DNA of 39,382 nucleotides, taken from an uncultured Flavobacterium sp. (GTDB lineage Bacteria; Bacteroidota; Bacteroidia; Flavobacteriales; Flavobacteriaceae). Shown in pieces: positions 1 through 10,370 of this stretch; within the stretch, counting starts at the first letter, position 1, and every line of letters begins with the position of its first letter. The stretch lies in contig CANRKI010000010.1 of NCBI GenBank assembly GCA_947631175.1, positions 1 through 39,382 on the forward strand, given 5' to 3'. The notes beneath the pieces were generated by a model. It had not been told where the DNA came from. It was given only the letters and a program-made list of their open reading frames with translations, and ran no database searches. Both the position numbers and the translations under genes were made by a program.

Positions 1-1704
1 GATTGTTGCTGGTGCATCGATCATGACGTCGCGGCCTGAGTTGTTTTTAGGGAATGCGATGAAGTCACGAATGGTTTCTTGCCCGCCTAAAATGGCTACT
101 AAACGGTCTAAACCAAAGGCTAAACCGCCGTGTGGTGGTGCGCCGTATTGGAAAGCGTTCATTAAAAAGCCGAATTGTTCTTGTGCTTGTTCTGGTGTGA
201 AGCCAAGGTATTTGAACATTAGGGCTTGAGTTTCTTTATCGTGAATACGAATTGAACCTCCACCAATTTCGTTTCCGTTTAAAACCATGTCGTAAGCATT
301 TGCACGTACTTTACCAGGATCTGTTTCTAATAAGTGCATATCTTCTGGTTTAGGTGATGTGAATGGGTGGTGCATTGCGTGGAAGCGCTCTGACTCTTCG
401 TCCCATTCTAATAAAGGGAAATCAACAACCCAAAGTGGTGCAAATTCGTCTGGTTTACGTAATCCCATGCGGTTACCTAATTCCATACGTAAAGTACTTA
501 ATTGTGCACGCGTTTTGTTTGCTGGTCCCGAAAGAACTAGAATTAAATCGCCTGCTTGTGCCTCAGTAATTTGTGCCCAGTTTGCAAGGTCTGCTTGATC
601 GTAAAATTTGTCTACGGATGATTTGTATGTTCCGTCTGCTTCGCATTTAACATATACCATGCCTGATGCGCCAACTTGTGGGCGTTTTACCCATTCGATT
701 AAGGCATCGATTTCTTTACGTGTGTATGTTGCAGCACCTGGAACGGCGATACCAACTACTAATTCTGCTGCGTTGAAAACAGGGAATTCTTTATGTTGTG
801 CTACGGCATTAAGTTCACCAAACTTCATTCCGAAACGGATGTCTGGCTTGTCGTTTCCGTAGGTACGCATTGCGTAATCGTATGTAATACGTGGGAATTG
901 TTCGACCTCTAATCCATGAACTTCTTTAAGTAAATGGCGAGTTAAACCTTCGAACATGTTTAAAATATCTTCTTGCTCTACGAAAGCCATTTCGCAGTCA
1001 ATTTGTGTAAATTCGGGTTGACGGTCAGCGCGTAAATCTTCGTCGCGGAAACATTTTACGATTTGGAAATATTTATCCATACCACCTACCATTAACAATT
1101 GCTTGAATGTTTGTGGCGATTGTGGTAAAGCGTAAAATTGACCTGGATTCATACGAGATGGCACCACAAAGTCACGTGCTCCTTCTGGAGTTGATTTGAT
1201 TAAATAGGGTGTTTCGACCTCGCAAAACCCTTGGTTAGATAGGTAATTACGAACTTGTTGTGCTACTTTATGACGGAAAAGTAAGCTGTTTTTAACTGGG
1301 TTACGACGAATATCAAGGTAACGATATTTCATGCGTAAATCTTCACCACCGTCAGTATTATCTTCGATAGTGAAAGGCGGAGTAACCGATTCGTTTAAAA
1401 TAGTTAATTCTGTAACTAAAATTTCGATTTCTCCTGTTGGAATATTAGTATTTTTAGATTCACGTTCAATTACAGTACCTTTAACCTGAATTACAAATTC
1501 GCGACCAAGGGTTTTAGCCAATTCAAAAACAGCTTTATCGGTACGAGCTTCGTCAAAAATTAATTGAGTGATTCCGTAACGATCACGTAAATCTACCCAA
1601 ATCATAAATCCTTTATCTCGTGATTTTTGTACCCAACCTGCTAGGGTAACTTCTGTATTGATGTGTGAAGCGTTTAACTCTCCACAAGTATGACTTCTGT
1701 ACAT
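1..1704 (-). CDS. aspS: Aspartate--tRNA ligase, C-terminus truncated by window start (absent from ORF track because it has no stop in the window)
   Basis: Reverse-strand translation from ATG at 1704: [50 protein letters not shown]...[21 protein letters not shown]...[21 protein letters not shown]; class II aaRS motifs of AspRS. Confidence 0.97.
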   Translation of the reverse strand, partial: MYRSHTCGELNASHINTEVTLAGWVQKSRDKGFMIWVDLRDRYGITQLIFDEARTDKAVFELAKTLGREFVIQVKGTVIERESKNTNIPTGEIEILVTELTILNESVTPPFTIEDNTDGGEDLRMKYRYLDIRRNPVKNSLLFRHKVAQQVRNYLSNQGFCEVETPYLIKSTPEGARDFVVPSRMNPGQFYALPQSPQTFKQLLMVGGMDKYFQIVKCFRDEDLRADRQPEFTQIDCEMAFVEQEDILNMFEGLTRHLLKEVHGLEVEQFPRITYDYAMRTYGNDKPDIRFGMKFGELNAVAQHKEFPVFNAAELVVGIAVPGAATYTRKEIDALIEWVKRPQVGASGMVYVKCEADGTYKSSVDKFYDQADLANWAQITEAQAGDLILVLSGPANKTRAQLSTLRMELGNRMGLRKPDEFAPLWVVDFPLLEWDEESERFHAMHHPFTSPKPEDMHLLETDPGKVRANAYDMVLNGNEIGGGSIRIHDKETQALMFKYLGFTPEQAQEQFGFLMNAFQYGAPPHGGLAFGLDRLVAILGGQETIRDFIAFPKNNSGRDVMIDAPATI

Positions 1705-1726
1705 GGTGTTTTTAAAATTTATAAAT

Positions 1727-1735
1727 GCAAATTTA
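1727..1735 (-). promoter_or_regulatory. Bacteroidota-type -7 box TAAATTTGC upstream of aspS
   Basis: gcaaattta on + strand = TAAATTTGC on -, matching TAnnTTTG, about 23 nt upstream of the ATG. Confidence 0.55.
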
Positions 1736-1872
1736 GAAGTTTTATTTGTTTTTAGTGTATGAAGTGTAAATGAAATTGCTTTTAAAGCAGACTTATTTGC
1801 GACAAAGCTTTTAAAAGACGGAATATACTGAGGTTTTTTATTTTATAGGTTTTAATATTTTAGAAATGAATC

Positions 1873-1880
1873 TATTTTTG
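1873..1880 (+). promoter_or_regulatory. -7 box TATTTTTG upstream of the ORF at 1908
   Basis: Matches TAnnTTTG, 27 nt before the ATG. Confidence 0.45.
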
Positions 1881-1907
1881 TAACTTACTTGATAGAATTT
1901 TTAAGTT

Positions 1908-2474
1908 ATGAATGAACTTATTTTATTAACGGATTTTTGGAAAAATCAATCGATTGAGAATTACTTAAATTGTAAAGATTATTTTTATAGAAGTAAAAGT
2001 TTTGATCCTTTTGAAAAATATATAGAGAAAGTTATTTTAGATATTGACAACCAAGATTATGCTTTTGTTTTAGATGCGTTTAAAGAAACAAGGCAGCTGA
2101 GTTTATTTTTGCTAGATAAAATTTCGTTTAGTTATAAGATGCTTGACAATGTGGCAGAAGCTGTAAAATATTTTACTAAAGCTAATGAGGTTGTGCAAGT
2201 TATTTTGCAAACGGGTGATGGAACGCGAGAAAAACCGTATCAAATAATTTATGGTAGTGATAGTAAAGAATTACTTTTGTATTTAAATGAAAGCTACAGT
2301 CGTCATAGCATTGTGGATTTTGAGGGTTTAAAATTAGAAACCGTTATTACTACAACTGGAAAAGAATATTTTTTTGATGTAACTGATCTTTTACTATGTA
2401 AAGAAAACGCGGTACAAGATAAAGTGGATGATATGATTAAATGGTTTGATAAAAACACAAACCGTCCGGTATAA
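1908..2474 (+). CDS. Hypothetical protein (188 aa); GDGTREKPYQIIY segment weakly recalls DUF4919-type proteins
   Basis: Uninterrupted ORF with promoter-like box upstream and terminator downstream; family not confidently recognised. Confidence 0.7.
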   Translation: MNELILLTDFWKNQSIENYLNCKDYFYRSKSFDPFEKYIEKVILDIDNQDYAFVLDAFKETRQLSLFLLDKISFSYKMLDNVAEAVKYFTKANEVVQVILQTGDGTREKPYQIIYGSDSKELLLYLNESYSRHSIVDFEGLKLETVITTTGKEYFFDVTDLLLCKENAVQDKVDDMIKWFDKNTNRPV

Positions 2475-2505
2475 AAAAAGCCATTCTTAGCAGAATGGCT
2501 TTTTA
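2475..2505. terminator. Bidirectional intrinsic terminator between convergent ORF and mscL
   Basis: AAAAAGCCATTC-ttagca-GAATGGCTTTTT. Confidence 0.85.
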
Positions 2506-2507
2506 AA

Positions 2508-2897
2508 TTATTTTTGTTGATTTTTTAATAAATCTCTAATTTGCACTAATAATTCTTCTTGAGTTGGTCCTGCTGGAGCTGCTGGAGCCTCAACTGGTTT
2601 TTCTTTTTTCATTTTATTAATTCCTTTAATCATCATAAATAATACAAAAGCGATGATTAAAAAATTAATAACAGCTGATAAAAACATACCGTACTTAACT
2701 CCTCCAAAAATAGTTAAATCTTCAATTTTACTTAAATTGGCAGCTTCTAAAGCTGGTGTTAAAATTAAAGGTGTTATTACATCCTCGATAAACGAACTAA
2801 CGATTTTACCAAATGCACCACCAATGATTACACCGACAGCCATGTCTACTACATTTCCTTTTACAGCAAACTCTTTAAATTCTTGAATAAATCCCAT
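2508..2897 (-). CDS. mscL: Large-conductance mechanosensitive channel
   Basis: MGFIQEFKEFAVKGNVVDMAVGVIIGGAFGKIVSSFIEDVITPL is the classic MscL N-terminus. Confidence 0.97.
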   Translation of the reverse strand: MGFIQEFKEFAVKGNVVDMAVGVIIGGAFGKIVSSFIEDVITPLILTPALEAANLSKIEDLTIFGGVKYGMFLSAVINFLIIAFVLFMMIKGINKMKKEKPVEAPAAPAGPTQEELLVQIRDLLKNQQK

Positions 2898-2918
2898 ACT
2901 TTGTTTTATTATTTATTA

Positions 2919-5354
2919 TTACTCTTTATAAAATACTCTTTTTACGCGTTGTGAAATACTGGTTAAAATTTCATACGGAATAGTTTGTACAACATTCGCG
3001 ATTTCTGTCACTGGTAATTGTGCTCCAAAAATAGTGACAATATCACCTTCTTTGCAAGAAATATCTGTAATATCAATCATCATCGCATCCATACAAATAC
3101 TTCCTAAAATGGTTGCTTTTTTTCCGTTTACCAAAACATATCCTTTTTGATTGCCCCAAGAACGCGGAATTCCATCAGCATAACCAATTGGAATTGTTGC
3201 TATTTTCATAGCTTTATCAGTAACAAAACGCCTGCTATATCCAACACTCTCTCCTACGCCAACGACTCTAATTTGTAAGATTATCGTTTTTAGAGTTCCA
3301 ACATTTTCTAGCTGATTGTTTTCTTCTTTATCATTTCCAACACCATACAAACCTATTCCTAAACGTACCATATTGTATTGATATTGCGAAAAATTATAAA
3401 TTCCTGAGGTATTTAAAATATGACGGATGGGATTGATTTGAAGTTCAGAAATGATTTTACTTGACCAATCATCAAATTTTTTGATTTGAGAAAGAGTAAA
3501 ATCGTTGTATTCTGGCATATCACTCGAAGACAAATGCGAAAAAATACTTGCAACTTTTACCCAGTTATTTTGTCTCAGCATCTCAATCGCCTCTGTAAGC
3601 TGTTCAGATTCAAAACCTAAACGATGCATACCGGTATCTAATTTTAAGTGAATAGGATATTCGCTCGCATTTCGAGATTTCACAAAATCAATAAATCCTT
3701 GTAAAGAACGTAACGAATAAATTTCGGGTTCCAAATCATAAGCAAGCATTGTTGCGTACGTACTTGGCTCTGGATTCATCACAATTATAGAAGTTGTAAT
3801 TCCTGCTCTTCTAAGTTCTACCCCTTCGTCTGCATAAGCAACTCCTAAATAATCTACATGATGATACTGTAGTTCTTTAGCTATTTCATAACTACCAGCT
3901 CCATAACCAAAAGCTTTAACCATCACCATAATTTTAGTTTCTGGCTTTAATCTACTTTTATAAAAATTAAGATTATGTGCTACAGCGTTTAGATTTATTT
4001 CTAGGACCGTTTCGTGCGTTTTTTGCTCTAATAAAACAACTATTTCATCAAATTTAAAACTGCGTGCTCCTTTAATTAAAATGGTTTCGCCTTGAAAACT
4101 ATTTGCTGAAAATTGGTTTAAAAATTCATGAGTAGACTCATATCCGAAAAAATTTGGTACATCTTTTAAATAAAAAGAAATTTTTGGTCCAATACCAATA
4201 ATACGAGTAATTTGGTTTGATTGCACCAATTTAGCAACCTTATTATAAAGCGTTTGAGCATCAAAACCACTTTGAAAAATATCGGATAGAATAACCGTTT
4301 TTTTGCCTTTAGATTTGTGTTGATCTAAAAAATCTAATGCTATCTTTAAAGATTGATAGTCCGAGTTATACGTGTCATCAATAATTGTGCAATCGTTTAT
4401 TCCGTCTTTAACTTGTAATCTTAACTCAATAGGATACAAATTAGTAATACGAGTTTGAATGGTTTCAAAGTCATATTCTAAATACAACAATGTAGCGATA
4501 CAAGTACATGTATTTTGAATTGACGCATTATCTTGAAACGGAATTTGCACTTCAAAACTTTCATTTTTAAAAGAAACTAAATAATGATTTGCTTTTATTT
4601 TTTTAAGATAAACATCAGAATCTTGATTCTCTAAACTCCAAGTAAATGTTTTTGTTTTATTAGAAATGTGCTTTAAAATTTCGTCTTGATTTTGTAAAAT
4701 CAAAACCTCAACATTTTTAAAAAGTTTAAGTTTTTCGATTACTTTTTGATCCACATTCTCAAAACCTTCTTGATGTACATTGCCAATATGTGTAAAAACA
4801 CCTATTGTAGGTTGAATCATTTTTTCGAGTGCTTCCATTTCGTTTGGCAACGAAATTCCGGCTTCGAAAATTCCGAATGTATGATTGTCGTTTATTCCAA
4901 TCACCGAAAGCGGAACCCCAACTTGAGAATTGTAACTTTTAGGACTTCGAATAATATTAAATTCTTTATTCATTAAAAAGTTAAGCCATTCTTTTACAAT
5001 CGTTTTACCATTACTCCCCGTTATTCCAATAACAGGAAAATGATATAAGTTACGATAATATGTAGCAAAAAGTTGTAAAGCAACCAAAGCATTTTTTACA
5101 ACTAAAAAATTTGCGTTTTCAGGTAAATTAGTCGGAATTTTTTCAACCACAAAATTCATCACACCTTTATCATAAAGTTGCGAAATATATTGGTGCCCGT
5201 CGTGATTTGTTCCTTTAATGGCAAAAAATAAAGTAGTCGCATTATTTTGTAATGAGCGGCTATCTATAGAGATATGATCAATAAATTGGTTGGGCACTAG
5301 CTCGGTCCAATTCGCCTGGATTGCTTGTGCCACTTGCGAAAGTGCAACACTCAT
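2919..5354 (-). CDS. Bifunctional UDP-N-acetylmuramoyl-tripeptide:D-Ala-D-Ala ligase / alanine racemase (MurF-Alr fusion)
   Basis: N-terminal MurF ATP-binding GITGSNGKTIVKEWL; C-terminal Alr with PLP-lysine region NLNAVAHNLNFYKSRLKPETKIMVMVKAFGYGAGSYEIA and RLGIGLYG. Confidence 0.95.
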   Translation of the reverse strand: MSVALSQVAQAIQANWTELVPNQFIDHISIDSRSLQNNATTLFFAIKGTNHDGHQYISQLYDKGVMNFVVEKIPTNLPENANFLVVKNALVALQLFATYYRNLYHFPVIGITGSNGKTIVKEWLNFLMNKEFNIIRSPKSYNSQVGVPLSVIGINDNHTFGIFEAGISLPNEMEALEKMIQPTIGVFTHIGNVHQEGFENVDQKVIEKLKLFKNVEVLILQNQDEILKHISNKTKTFTWSLENQDSDVYLKKIKANHYLVSFKNESFEVQIPFQDNASIQNTCTCIATLLYLEYDFETIQTRITNLYPIELRLQVKDGINDCTIIDDTYNSDYQSLKIALDFLDQHKSKGKKTVILSDIFQSGFDAQTLYNKVAKLVQSNQITRIIGIGPKISFYLKDVPNFFGYESTHEFLNQFSANSFQGETILIKGARSFKFDEIVVLLEQKTHETVLEINLNAVAHNLNFYKSRLKPETKIMVMVKAFGYGAGSYEIAKELQYHHVDYLGVAYADEGVELRRAGITTSIIVMNPEPSTYATMLAYDLEPEIYSLRSLQGFIDFVKSRNASEYPIHLKLDTGMHRLGFESEQLTEAIEMLRQNNWVKVASIFSHLSSSDMPEYNDFTLSQIKKFDDWSSKIISELQINPIRHILNTSGIYNFSQYQYNMVRLGIGLYGVGNDKEENNQLENVGTLKTIILQIRVVGVGESVGYSRRFVTDKAMKIATIPIGYADGIPRSWGNQKGYVLVNGKKATILGSICMDAMMIDITDISCKEGDIVTIFGAQLPVTEIANVVQTIPYEILTSISQRVKRVFYKE

Positions 5355-5414
5355 TTTATATTTTTTTAAAGTACAAAGTTAGTTTAAATACGAAAGTATC
5401 GTTTTAAAAATACA

Positions 5415-5452
5415 AAAATCCTTTCTTATTATTTATTTAAGAAAGGATTTTA
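5415..5452 (-). terminator. Intrinsic terminator downstream of tdk
   Basis: AAAATCCTTTCTTA ... TAAGAAAGGATTTTA hairpin. Confidence 0.8.
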
Positions 5453-5473
5453 ATTTATTGAAAGTTATAAAAT

Positions 5474-6064
5474 TTATTTTTCGCTGTTTGTGTGTGTTGC
5501 TTTGTAGTATGCAGCTCTGCTTAAAGGTTCATACTCCTCGGTTTCACCAAGTAAAACTTGCTGTTCGCCAGCGGCCTTTCTAAAACTATAATTAGCTAAG
5601 TTACCTGTTCGCGTACAAACGGCATGAACTTTAGTTACATATTCTGCTGTTGCCATTAAATTTGGCATCGGACCAAACGGATTGCCTTTAAAATCCATGT
5701 CTAAACCAGCAACAATAACTCGAATGCCCGAATTTGCTAAATCGTTACAAACCGATACAATTTCAGCATCAAAAAACTGCGCTTCGTCAATTCCTACAAC
5801 ATCACAACCTTGAGCTAAAATACGAATCGTCTCGGCAGACGGTACAGGAGTAGATCGGATTTGGGTATCGTTATGCGATACCACCATCTCATCGCTATAT
5901 CGCGTATCGATAGCGGGTTTAAAAATTTCGACTTTTTGTTTAGCAAATTGAGCACGACGTAGTCTGCGAATTAATTCTTCTGTTTTACCCGAAAACATTG
6001 ATCCACAAATAACCTCGATCCACCCAAATTTTTCTGTATGATTTACTGGATTCTCTAGAAACAT
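5474..6064 (-). CDS. tdk: Thymidine kinase; start reassigned to the internal ATG at 6064
   Basis: [19 protein letters not shown]-loop, GIDEAQFF, CxxC-like VCTRTG. The ORF-track start (TTG at 6124) overlaps a -7 box (TACATTTGC, 6121-6129 on -). Confidence 0.95.
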   Translation of the reverse strand: MFLENPVNHTEKFGWIEVICGSMFSGKTEELIRRLRRAQFAKQKVEIFKPAIDTRYSDEMVVSHNDTQIRSTPVPSAETIRILAQGCDVVGIDEAQFFDAEIVSVCNDLANSGIRVIVAGLDMDFKGNPFGPMPNLMATAEYVTKVHAVCTRTGNLANYSFRKAAGEQQVLLGETEEYEPLSRAAYYKATHTNSEK

Positions 6065-6120
6065 TTCCCTTAAAATTTCTTGTTTTAACCTAGCCCAAAA
6101 AAGCTGTAATTGGACATAGA

Positions 6121-6129
6121 GCAAATGTA
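6121..6129 (-). promoter_or_regulatory. -7 box TACATTTGC upstream of tdk
   Basis: Matches TAnnTTTG on the minus strand and supports a downstream tdk start. Confidence 0.45.
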
Positions 6130-6335
6130 TCTAAAATAAAATGGTTTATAAAACCTTAATTAAAAAACTTATCAATAAAAAAAATAAAACACTGAAAAAC
6201 AAAAAATTATACATTAAATTTTGGTATTTATTCACGTTTTAAATCAAATATGGAATAAAATATTCGAATCTGAAAAATTTAATTTCTTTTAATGAATCCC
6301 TTATAAAAAATAGGGCGAATGACAATTTTTCTAAT

Positions 6336-6343
6336 TAGATTTG
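6336..6343 (+). promoter_or_regulatory. -7 box TAGATTTG upstream of the 6397 ORF
   Basis: TAnnTTTG match lying inside the longest ORF's 5' extension, implying the downstream ATG at 6397 is the real start. Confidence 0.5.
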
Positions 6344-6396
6344 TAAACTTGTTACACAAAAATATTTCAACACTTTTATATCAATCCAAACTAGTT

Positions 6397-7464
6397 ATGA
6401 AGAAAAAATTGGAAGCCGAATTAATTAGTATAGCCCATAGGGTTTTAAAAATTCACAATCGTGAAGAAGTTATTCAATTACAAAAAGAGGCTTTAAATCT
6501 TTATGAAAAACTTTCGATTTTACGTTTTTACGAGGAGCATTTTGAGCCTAGCCAACCTACAATTGGGAAGACGGCTTTAGAAACAGCCATCGAAAATAAA
6601 GCTGATTTTGATATTGTGATTCAAAAAAACAATATTGAAATTATTGAGGAGATAAAAACAGAAACGACTACTGCTGTGCCACAAAGTGTTGAAAATACAG
6701 AAACTGTAAGTCAAATTGTAGCAACAGAACCTGTTTTAGAACAAAATATTGATATAACATCTGTTATAGAAGAAACCAAAACTGAAGAAGTTGTTTTGGA
6801 AGAAAAACTTGAAGAAGTTACCACAGATGAAGTTCAAATCACTTTTGAGGAATTAGAAGCAAACGGATTAGTACAAAATCCGAGCGAACCACTTTCTTTA
6901 CAAATACTAGATGAGATAGAAAATGAAGAGAAAGCGGTTGAAACTGTTAATGAACAAAGTAACCAAAAAGTTACAAAAGCAACACGTACAGAATCTGAAC
7001 AAGAGGCTTTTAATTATTTAAACAATTTATTTTCAGGAATTGACGACTCTTTTTCCACTCCTACTGCTAAAAAAGAGGAATCAGTTCAATCAACTTTCGA
7101 AAATATTATTGGCCAACGTTTTCAAGAAATTGACTTTGTAAAAGCAGAAGATGCAACAAGTAAAAAAGAAGAAAAACCGAAAAAAGAAAAGGTAAAAAAA
7201 GAGAAAAAAGACCAATCGGTTTCTGAAATGTACAGCAATACAATCACTTTAGGTTTAAATGATAGAATTGCTTTTCAGATGCATTTGTTTAACGATAGTG
7301 ATCAGGACTTAAACCGTGTAATTTCTCAATTAAACACCATGAACAATATTGATGAAGCACATGACTTTATCGCAAACATGGTAAAACCGGATTATAACAA
7401 TTGGCAAGGAAAAGAAGAATTTGAAAACAGATTTATGATCCTAGTTGAAAAAAGATTCTCATAA
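6397..7464 (+). CDS. Conserved hypothetical protein with acidic/Lys-rich low-complexity middle and a structured-looking C-terminus
   Basis: Start at MKKKLEAELISIAHRVLKIH; C-terminal IAFQMHLFNDSDQDLNRVISQLNTMNNIDEAHDFIANMVKPDYNNWQGKEEFENRFM. Stop TAA directly abuts rsmI ATG. Confidence 0.8.
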   Translation: MKKKLEAELISIAHRVLKIHNREEVIQLQKEALNLYEKLSILRFYEEHFEPSQPTIGKTALETAIENKADFDIVIQKNNIEIIEEIKTETTTAVPQSVENTETVSQIVATEPVLEQNIDITSVIEETKTEEVVLEEKLEEVTTDEVQITFEELEANGLVQNPSEPLSLQILDEIENEEKAVETVNEQSNQKVTKATRTESEQEAFNYLNNLFSGIDDSFSTPTAKKEESVQSTFENIIGQRFQEIDFVKAEDATSKKEEKPKKEKVKKEKKDQSVSEMYSNTITLGLNDRIAFQMHLFNDSDQDLNRVISQLNTMNNIDEAHDFIANMVKPDYNNWQGKEEFENRFMILVEKRFS

Positions 7465-8163
7465 ATGAGTAAATTATATTTAGTACCTACGCCTATCGGT
7501 AATTTAGACGACATGACTTTTAGAGCAATTAAAGTTTTAAAAGAAGTTGATTTAATTTTAGCCGAAGACACGCGTAATAGTGGTAAACTTTTAAAACATT
7601 TCGAAATCAATACCCAAATGATTTCGCACCACATGCATAACGAACACCATACTGTCGAAGGGCTTGTAAAACGTATACAAGCTGGCGAAGTTATGGCATT
7701 AATTACAGATGCAGGAACACCTGCCATCTCGGATCCTGGTTTTTTATTATCTCGCGCTTGCGTAGAAAATAATATTCCTATTGATTGTTTACCAGGCGCA
7801 ACAGCTTTTGTTCCTGCGCTAGTAAACTCAGGATTGCCAAATGATAAATTTATTTTTGAAGGTTTTTTACCTGATAAAAAAGGACGCCAAACCCGCTTTT
7901 TAACTTTGGCCGAAGAAACCAGAACCATGATTTTGTATGTATCACCTCATAAATTGGTAAAAACATTAGGGGAATTTGTACAATATTTTGGCGCAGAACG
8001 TCCAGTATCTGTTTCCAGAGAAATAACTAAACTTCACGAAGAAACCGTGAGAGGAACGGCTGCCGAAGTTTTAAAACACTTTGAAAACAAACCGCCTAAA
8101 GGCGAAATTGTTGTAATTGTGGGAGGTAAACCAACGAATAAAAAAAATAATGAGCAAGACTAA
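7465..8163 (+). CDS. rsmI: 16S rRNA (cytidine(1402)-2'-O)-methyltransferase
   Basis: MSKLYLVPTPIGNLDDMTFRAIKVLKEVDLILAEDTRNSGKLLKHF ... ITDAGTPAISDPGFLLSRAC. Confidence 0.96.
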   Translation: MSKLYLVPTPIGNLDDMTFRAIKVLKEVDLILAEDTRNSGKLLKHFEINTQMISHHMHNEHHTVEGLVKRIQAGEVMALITDAGTPAISDPGFLLSRACVENNIPIDCLPGATAFVPALVNSGLPNDKFIFEGFLPDKKGRQTRFLTLAEETRTMILYVSPHKLVKTLGEFVQYFGAERPVSVSREITKLHEETVRGTAAEVLKHFENKPPKGEIVVIVGGKPTNKKNNEQD

Positions 8164-8578
8164 TCACGTAAAAACAAAATGGTTAGGCAAAATGCGATTT
8201 GAGTCAACCAATCCAGGCGGAAATTTATTTATTGATGCTGGTCCAGAAAATGGTGGTGACGGAAATGGCTACAGACCTAAAATGTTAATGCTTTCTGCCC
8301 TTGCAGGATGCTCGGGATTAGATATTGCCCATCTTATTCCCAAAATGAAATTACAAGTAGCCGATTTTTCTATTGATGTAGATGGTGAATTAACCGATAC
8401 AGATCCGGCTACCTATCAAAAAGTTGTGATTTCATACAAATTTTACGGAGACAACTTAGAACCCGAAAAATTAAAACGTGCGGTAAATTTATCAGTAGAT
8501 AAATATTGTGGCGTTTTAGAAATGTTTAGAAAATTTGCAGAAGTAGAAATCGAAATTCTATTTAATCCGCAAGGTTAA
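8150..8578 (+). CDS. OsmC family protein
   Basis: ATG at 8150 (MSKTNHVKTKWLGKMRFES) overlaps the rsmI 3' end; LSALAGCSGLDIAHLIPKM...VDKYCGVLEMFRKFAEVEIEI fits the OsmC/Ohr fold. Confidence 0.88.
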   Translation: MSKTNHVKTKWLGKMRFESTNPGGNLFIDAGPENGGDGNGYRPKMLMLSALAGCSGLDIAHLIPKMKLQVADFSIDVDGELTDTDPATYQKVVISYKFYGDNLEPEKLKRAVNLSVDKYCGVLEMFRKFAEVEIEILFNPQG

Positions 8579-8611
8579 TCTATAAAAAAAAGTTATCTTT
8601 ATATTTTTAAC

Positions 8612-8645
8612 AAAAGTTAGAACCCATCACGTTCTAACTTTTTTT
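8612..8645 (+). terminator. Intrinsic terminator after the OsmC gene
   Basis: AAAAGTTAGAAC-ccatcac-GTTCTAACTTTTTTT. Confidence 0.8.
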
Positions 8646-8667
8646 ATCCCTATAAATTATTTACTAT

Positions 8668-10365
8668 ATGCGTTGGACTTTTAAACCCAAACCCGATTCT
8701 GAAAAAATTAATACGCTTGCCGAGAGTTTGAGTGTCGATAAATTAATTGCCACACTTTTAGTACAACGCGGTATTGAGACTTTTGATCAGGCCAAAGATT
8801 TTTTTCGTCCAAGTTTAGACAAATTACACGATCCTTATTTAATGAAAGATATGGATAAAGCAGTCGATCGTGTATTAAAAGCCTTACAAAACAAAGAACG
8901 CATAATGGTTTTTGGGGATTATGATGTTGACGGAACCACATCCGTAGCTTTAATGTCCTCTTTCTTACAAAAACTTTCCGAAAATATTTGCACTTATATT
9001 CCTGACCGTTATGGTGAGGGATATGGTATCTCATACCAAGGTATTGATTACGCAAATGATAACGAAGTCAGTTTAATTATCGCTTTAGATTGTGGCATTA
9101 AATCAATAGATCATATTGCCTATGCAAAAAAACTAAATATCGATTTCATTATTTGTGACCACCATCGTCCAGCAGACCAAGTTCCGGATGCAGCTGCTGT
9201 TTTGGATCCCAAGCAAAACGATTGTAATTATCCGTATAAAGAGCTTTGCGGATGTGGTGTTGGCTTTAAATTAATTCAAGCGTTAGCTCCACATTTTAAT
9301 TTATCCATAAACGATCTGATCCCGTATCTCGATCTAGTGGCTACGGCAATTGGTGCCGACATAGTACCAATAACAGGTGAAAACCGAATTTTAGCCACTT
9401 TTGGTATGCAGGTTATAAATAATAACCCCAGACCAGGGATTAAAGCTATTTTAAAAGGACAAAAAAAGTTATACACCATAACCGATATTGTTTTTACAGT
9501 TGCCCCACGAATTAACGCAGCCGGGCGAATGAAACACGGAATTTATGCGGTTGAATTATTAACCATTTTTAATGAATTAGAGGCCGAAATTGCCGCACGA
9601 GAAATTGACTTTTTTAACGAAGAACGTCGCACCAAAGACCAAAGCATCACCAAAGAAGCGCTAGAGCAAATTATTCATTTAAACGAAGAATATTTATACT
9701 CAACCGTAGTTTACGATCCAACTTGGCACAAAGGCGTTATTGGCATTGTGGCCTCACGTTTAACCGAAACGTACTACCGCCCTACTTTGGTTTTTACAAA
9801 AAGTGGCGACAAATTAGCTGCTTCGGCTCGATCGGTTAAAAACTTTGATGTCTACAACGCACTCGAGGCTTGTTCTGACCATATCATTCAATTCGGTGGA
9901 CACATGTATGCTGCTGGATTAACAATAGATGAAAGTAAATATCCCGATTTTAAAGAAGCTTTTGAAAAAGTGGTCCGAGAAACCATGAAAGACGAATGGC
10001 GTGAACCGGAAATCGAGATTGATGCCGAGATTAATTTATCCGAAATTACGCCAAAAACCATTCGCATTTTAAAACAGTTTGAACCATTTGGTCCCGAAAA
10101 TTTACATCCTATTTTTGTAAGTAAAAACCTAACCGATACAGGAATGGTAAAACAGATTGGTAAAAATCAAGAACACCTTTCGGCCGAGGTCACACAAAAC
10201 GGAATACATAAATACAGAGCCATTGGTTTTGGCATGGCCAACCATTACAACACCTTAAAAAACAATTACCCGTTTAACGCGGTATACTCGATCGACGAAA
10301 ACGAATTTAAAGGCAATACCAGTTTACAGCTTCGTTTACGCGACATACAAATTATTGATTCTTAG
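8668..10365 (+). CDS. recJ: Single-stranded-DNA-specific exonuclease RecJ
   Basis: DHH motifs: VFGDYDVDGTTSVALM, ICDHHRP, GGHMYAAGLTI. Confidence 0.96.
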   Translation: MRWTFKPKPDSEKINTLAESLSVDKLIATLLVQRGIETFDQAKDFFRPSLDKLHDPYLMKDMDKAVDRVLKALQNKERIMVFGDYDVDGTTSVALMSSFLQKLSENICTYIPDRYGEGYGISYQGIDYANDNEVSLIIALDCGIKSIDHIAYAKKLNIDFIICDHHRPADQVPDAAAVLDPKQNDCNYPYKELCGCGVGFKLIQALAPHFNLSINDLIPYLDLVATAIGADIVPITGENRILATFGMQVINNNPRPGIKAILKGQKKLYTITDIVFTVAPRINAAGRMKHGIYAVELLTIFNELEAEIAAREIDFFNEERRTKDQSITKEALEQIIHLNEEYLYSTVVYDPTWHKGVIGIVASRLTETYYRPTLVFTKSGDKLAASARSVKNFDVYNALEACSDHIIQFGGHMYAAGLTIDESKYPDFKEAFEKVVRETMKDEWREPEIEIDAEINLSEITPKTIRILKQFEPFGPENLHPIFVSKNLTDTGMVKQIGKNQEHLSAEVTQNGIHKYRAIGFGMANHYNTLKNNYPFNAVYSIDENEFKGNTSLQLRLRDIQIIDS

Positions 10366-10370
10366 AACTT

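Noticed and set aside
23-862. Plus-strand ORFs at 23-229, 359-598, 363-569, 608-862
   Set aside because: Antisense to aspS, whose reverse-strand translation is unambiguous over 1-1704.
7392-7928. Minus-strand ORF of 178 aa
   Set aside because: Shadow ORF antisense to rsmI; no recognisable domain or regulatory signals.
8708-9479. Minus-strand ORFs 8708-9055 and 9276-9479
   Set aside because: Antisense shadows of recJ.
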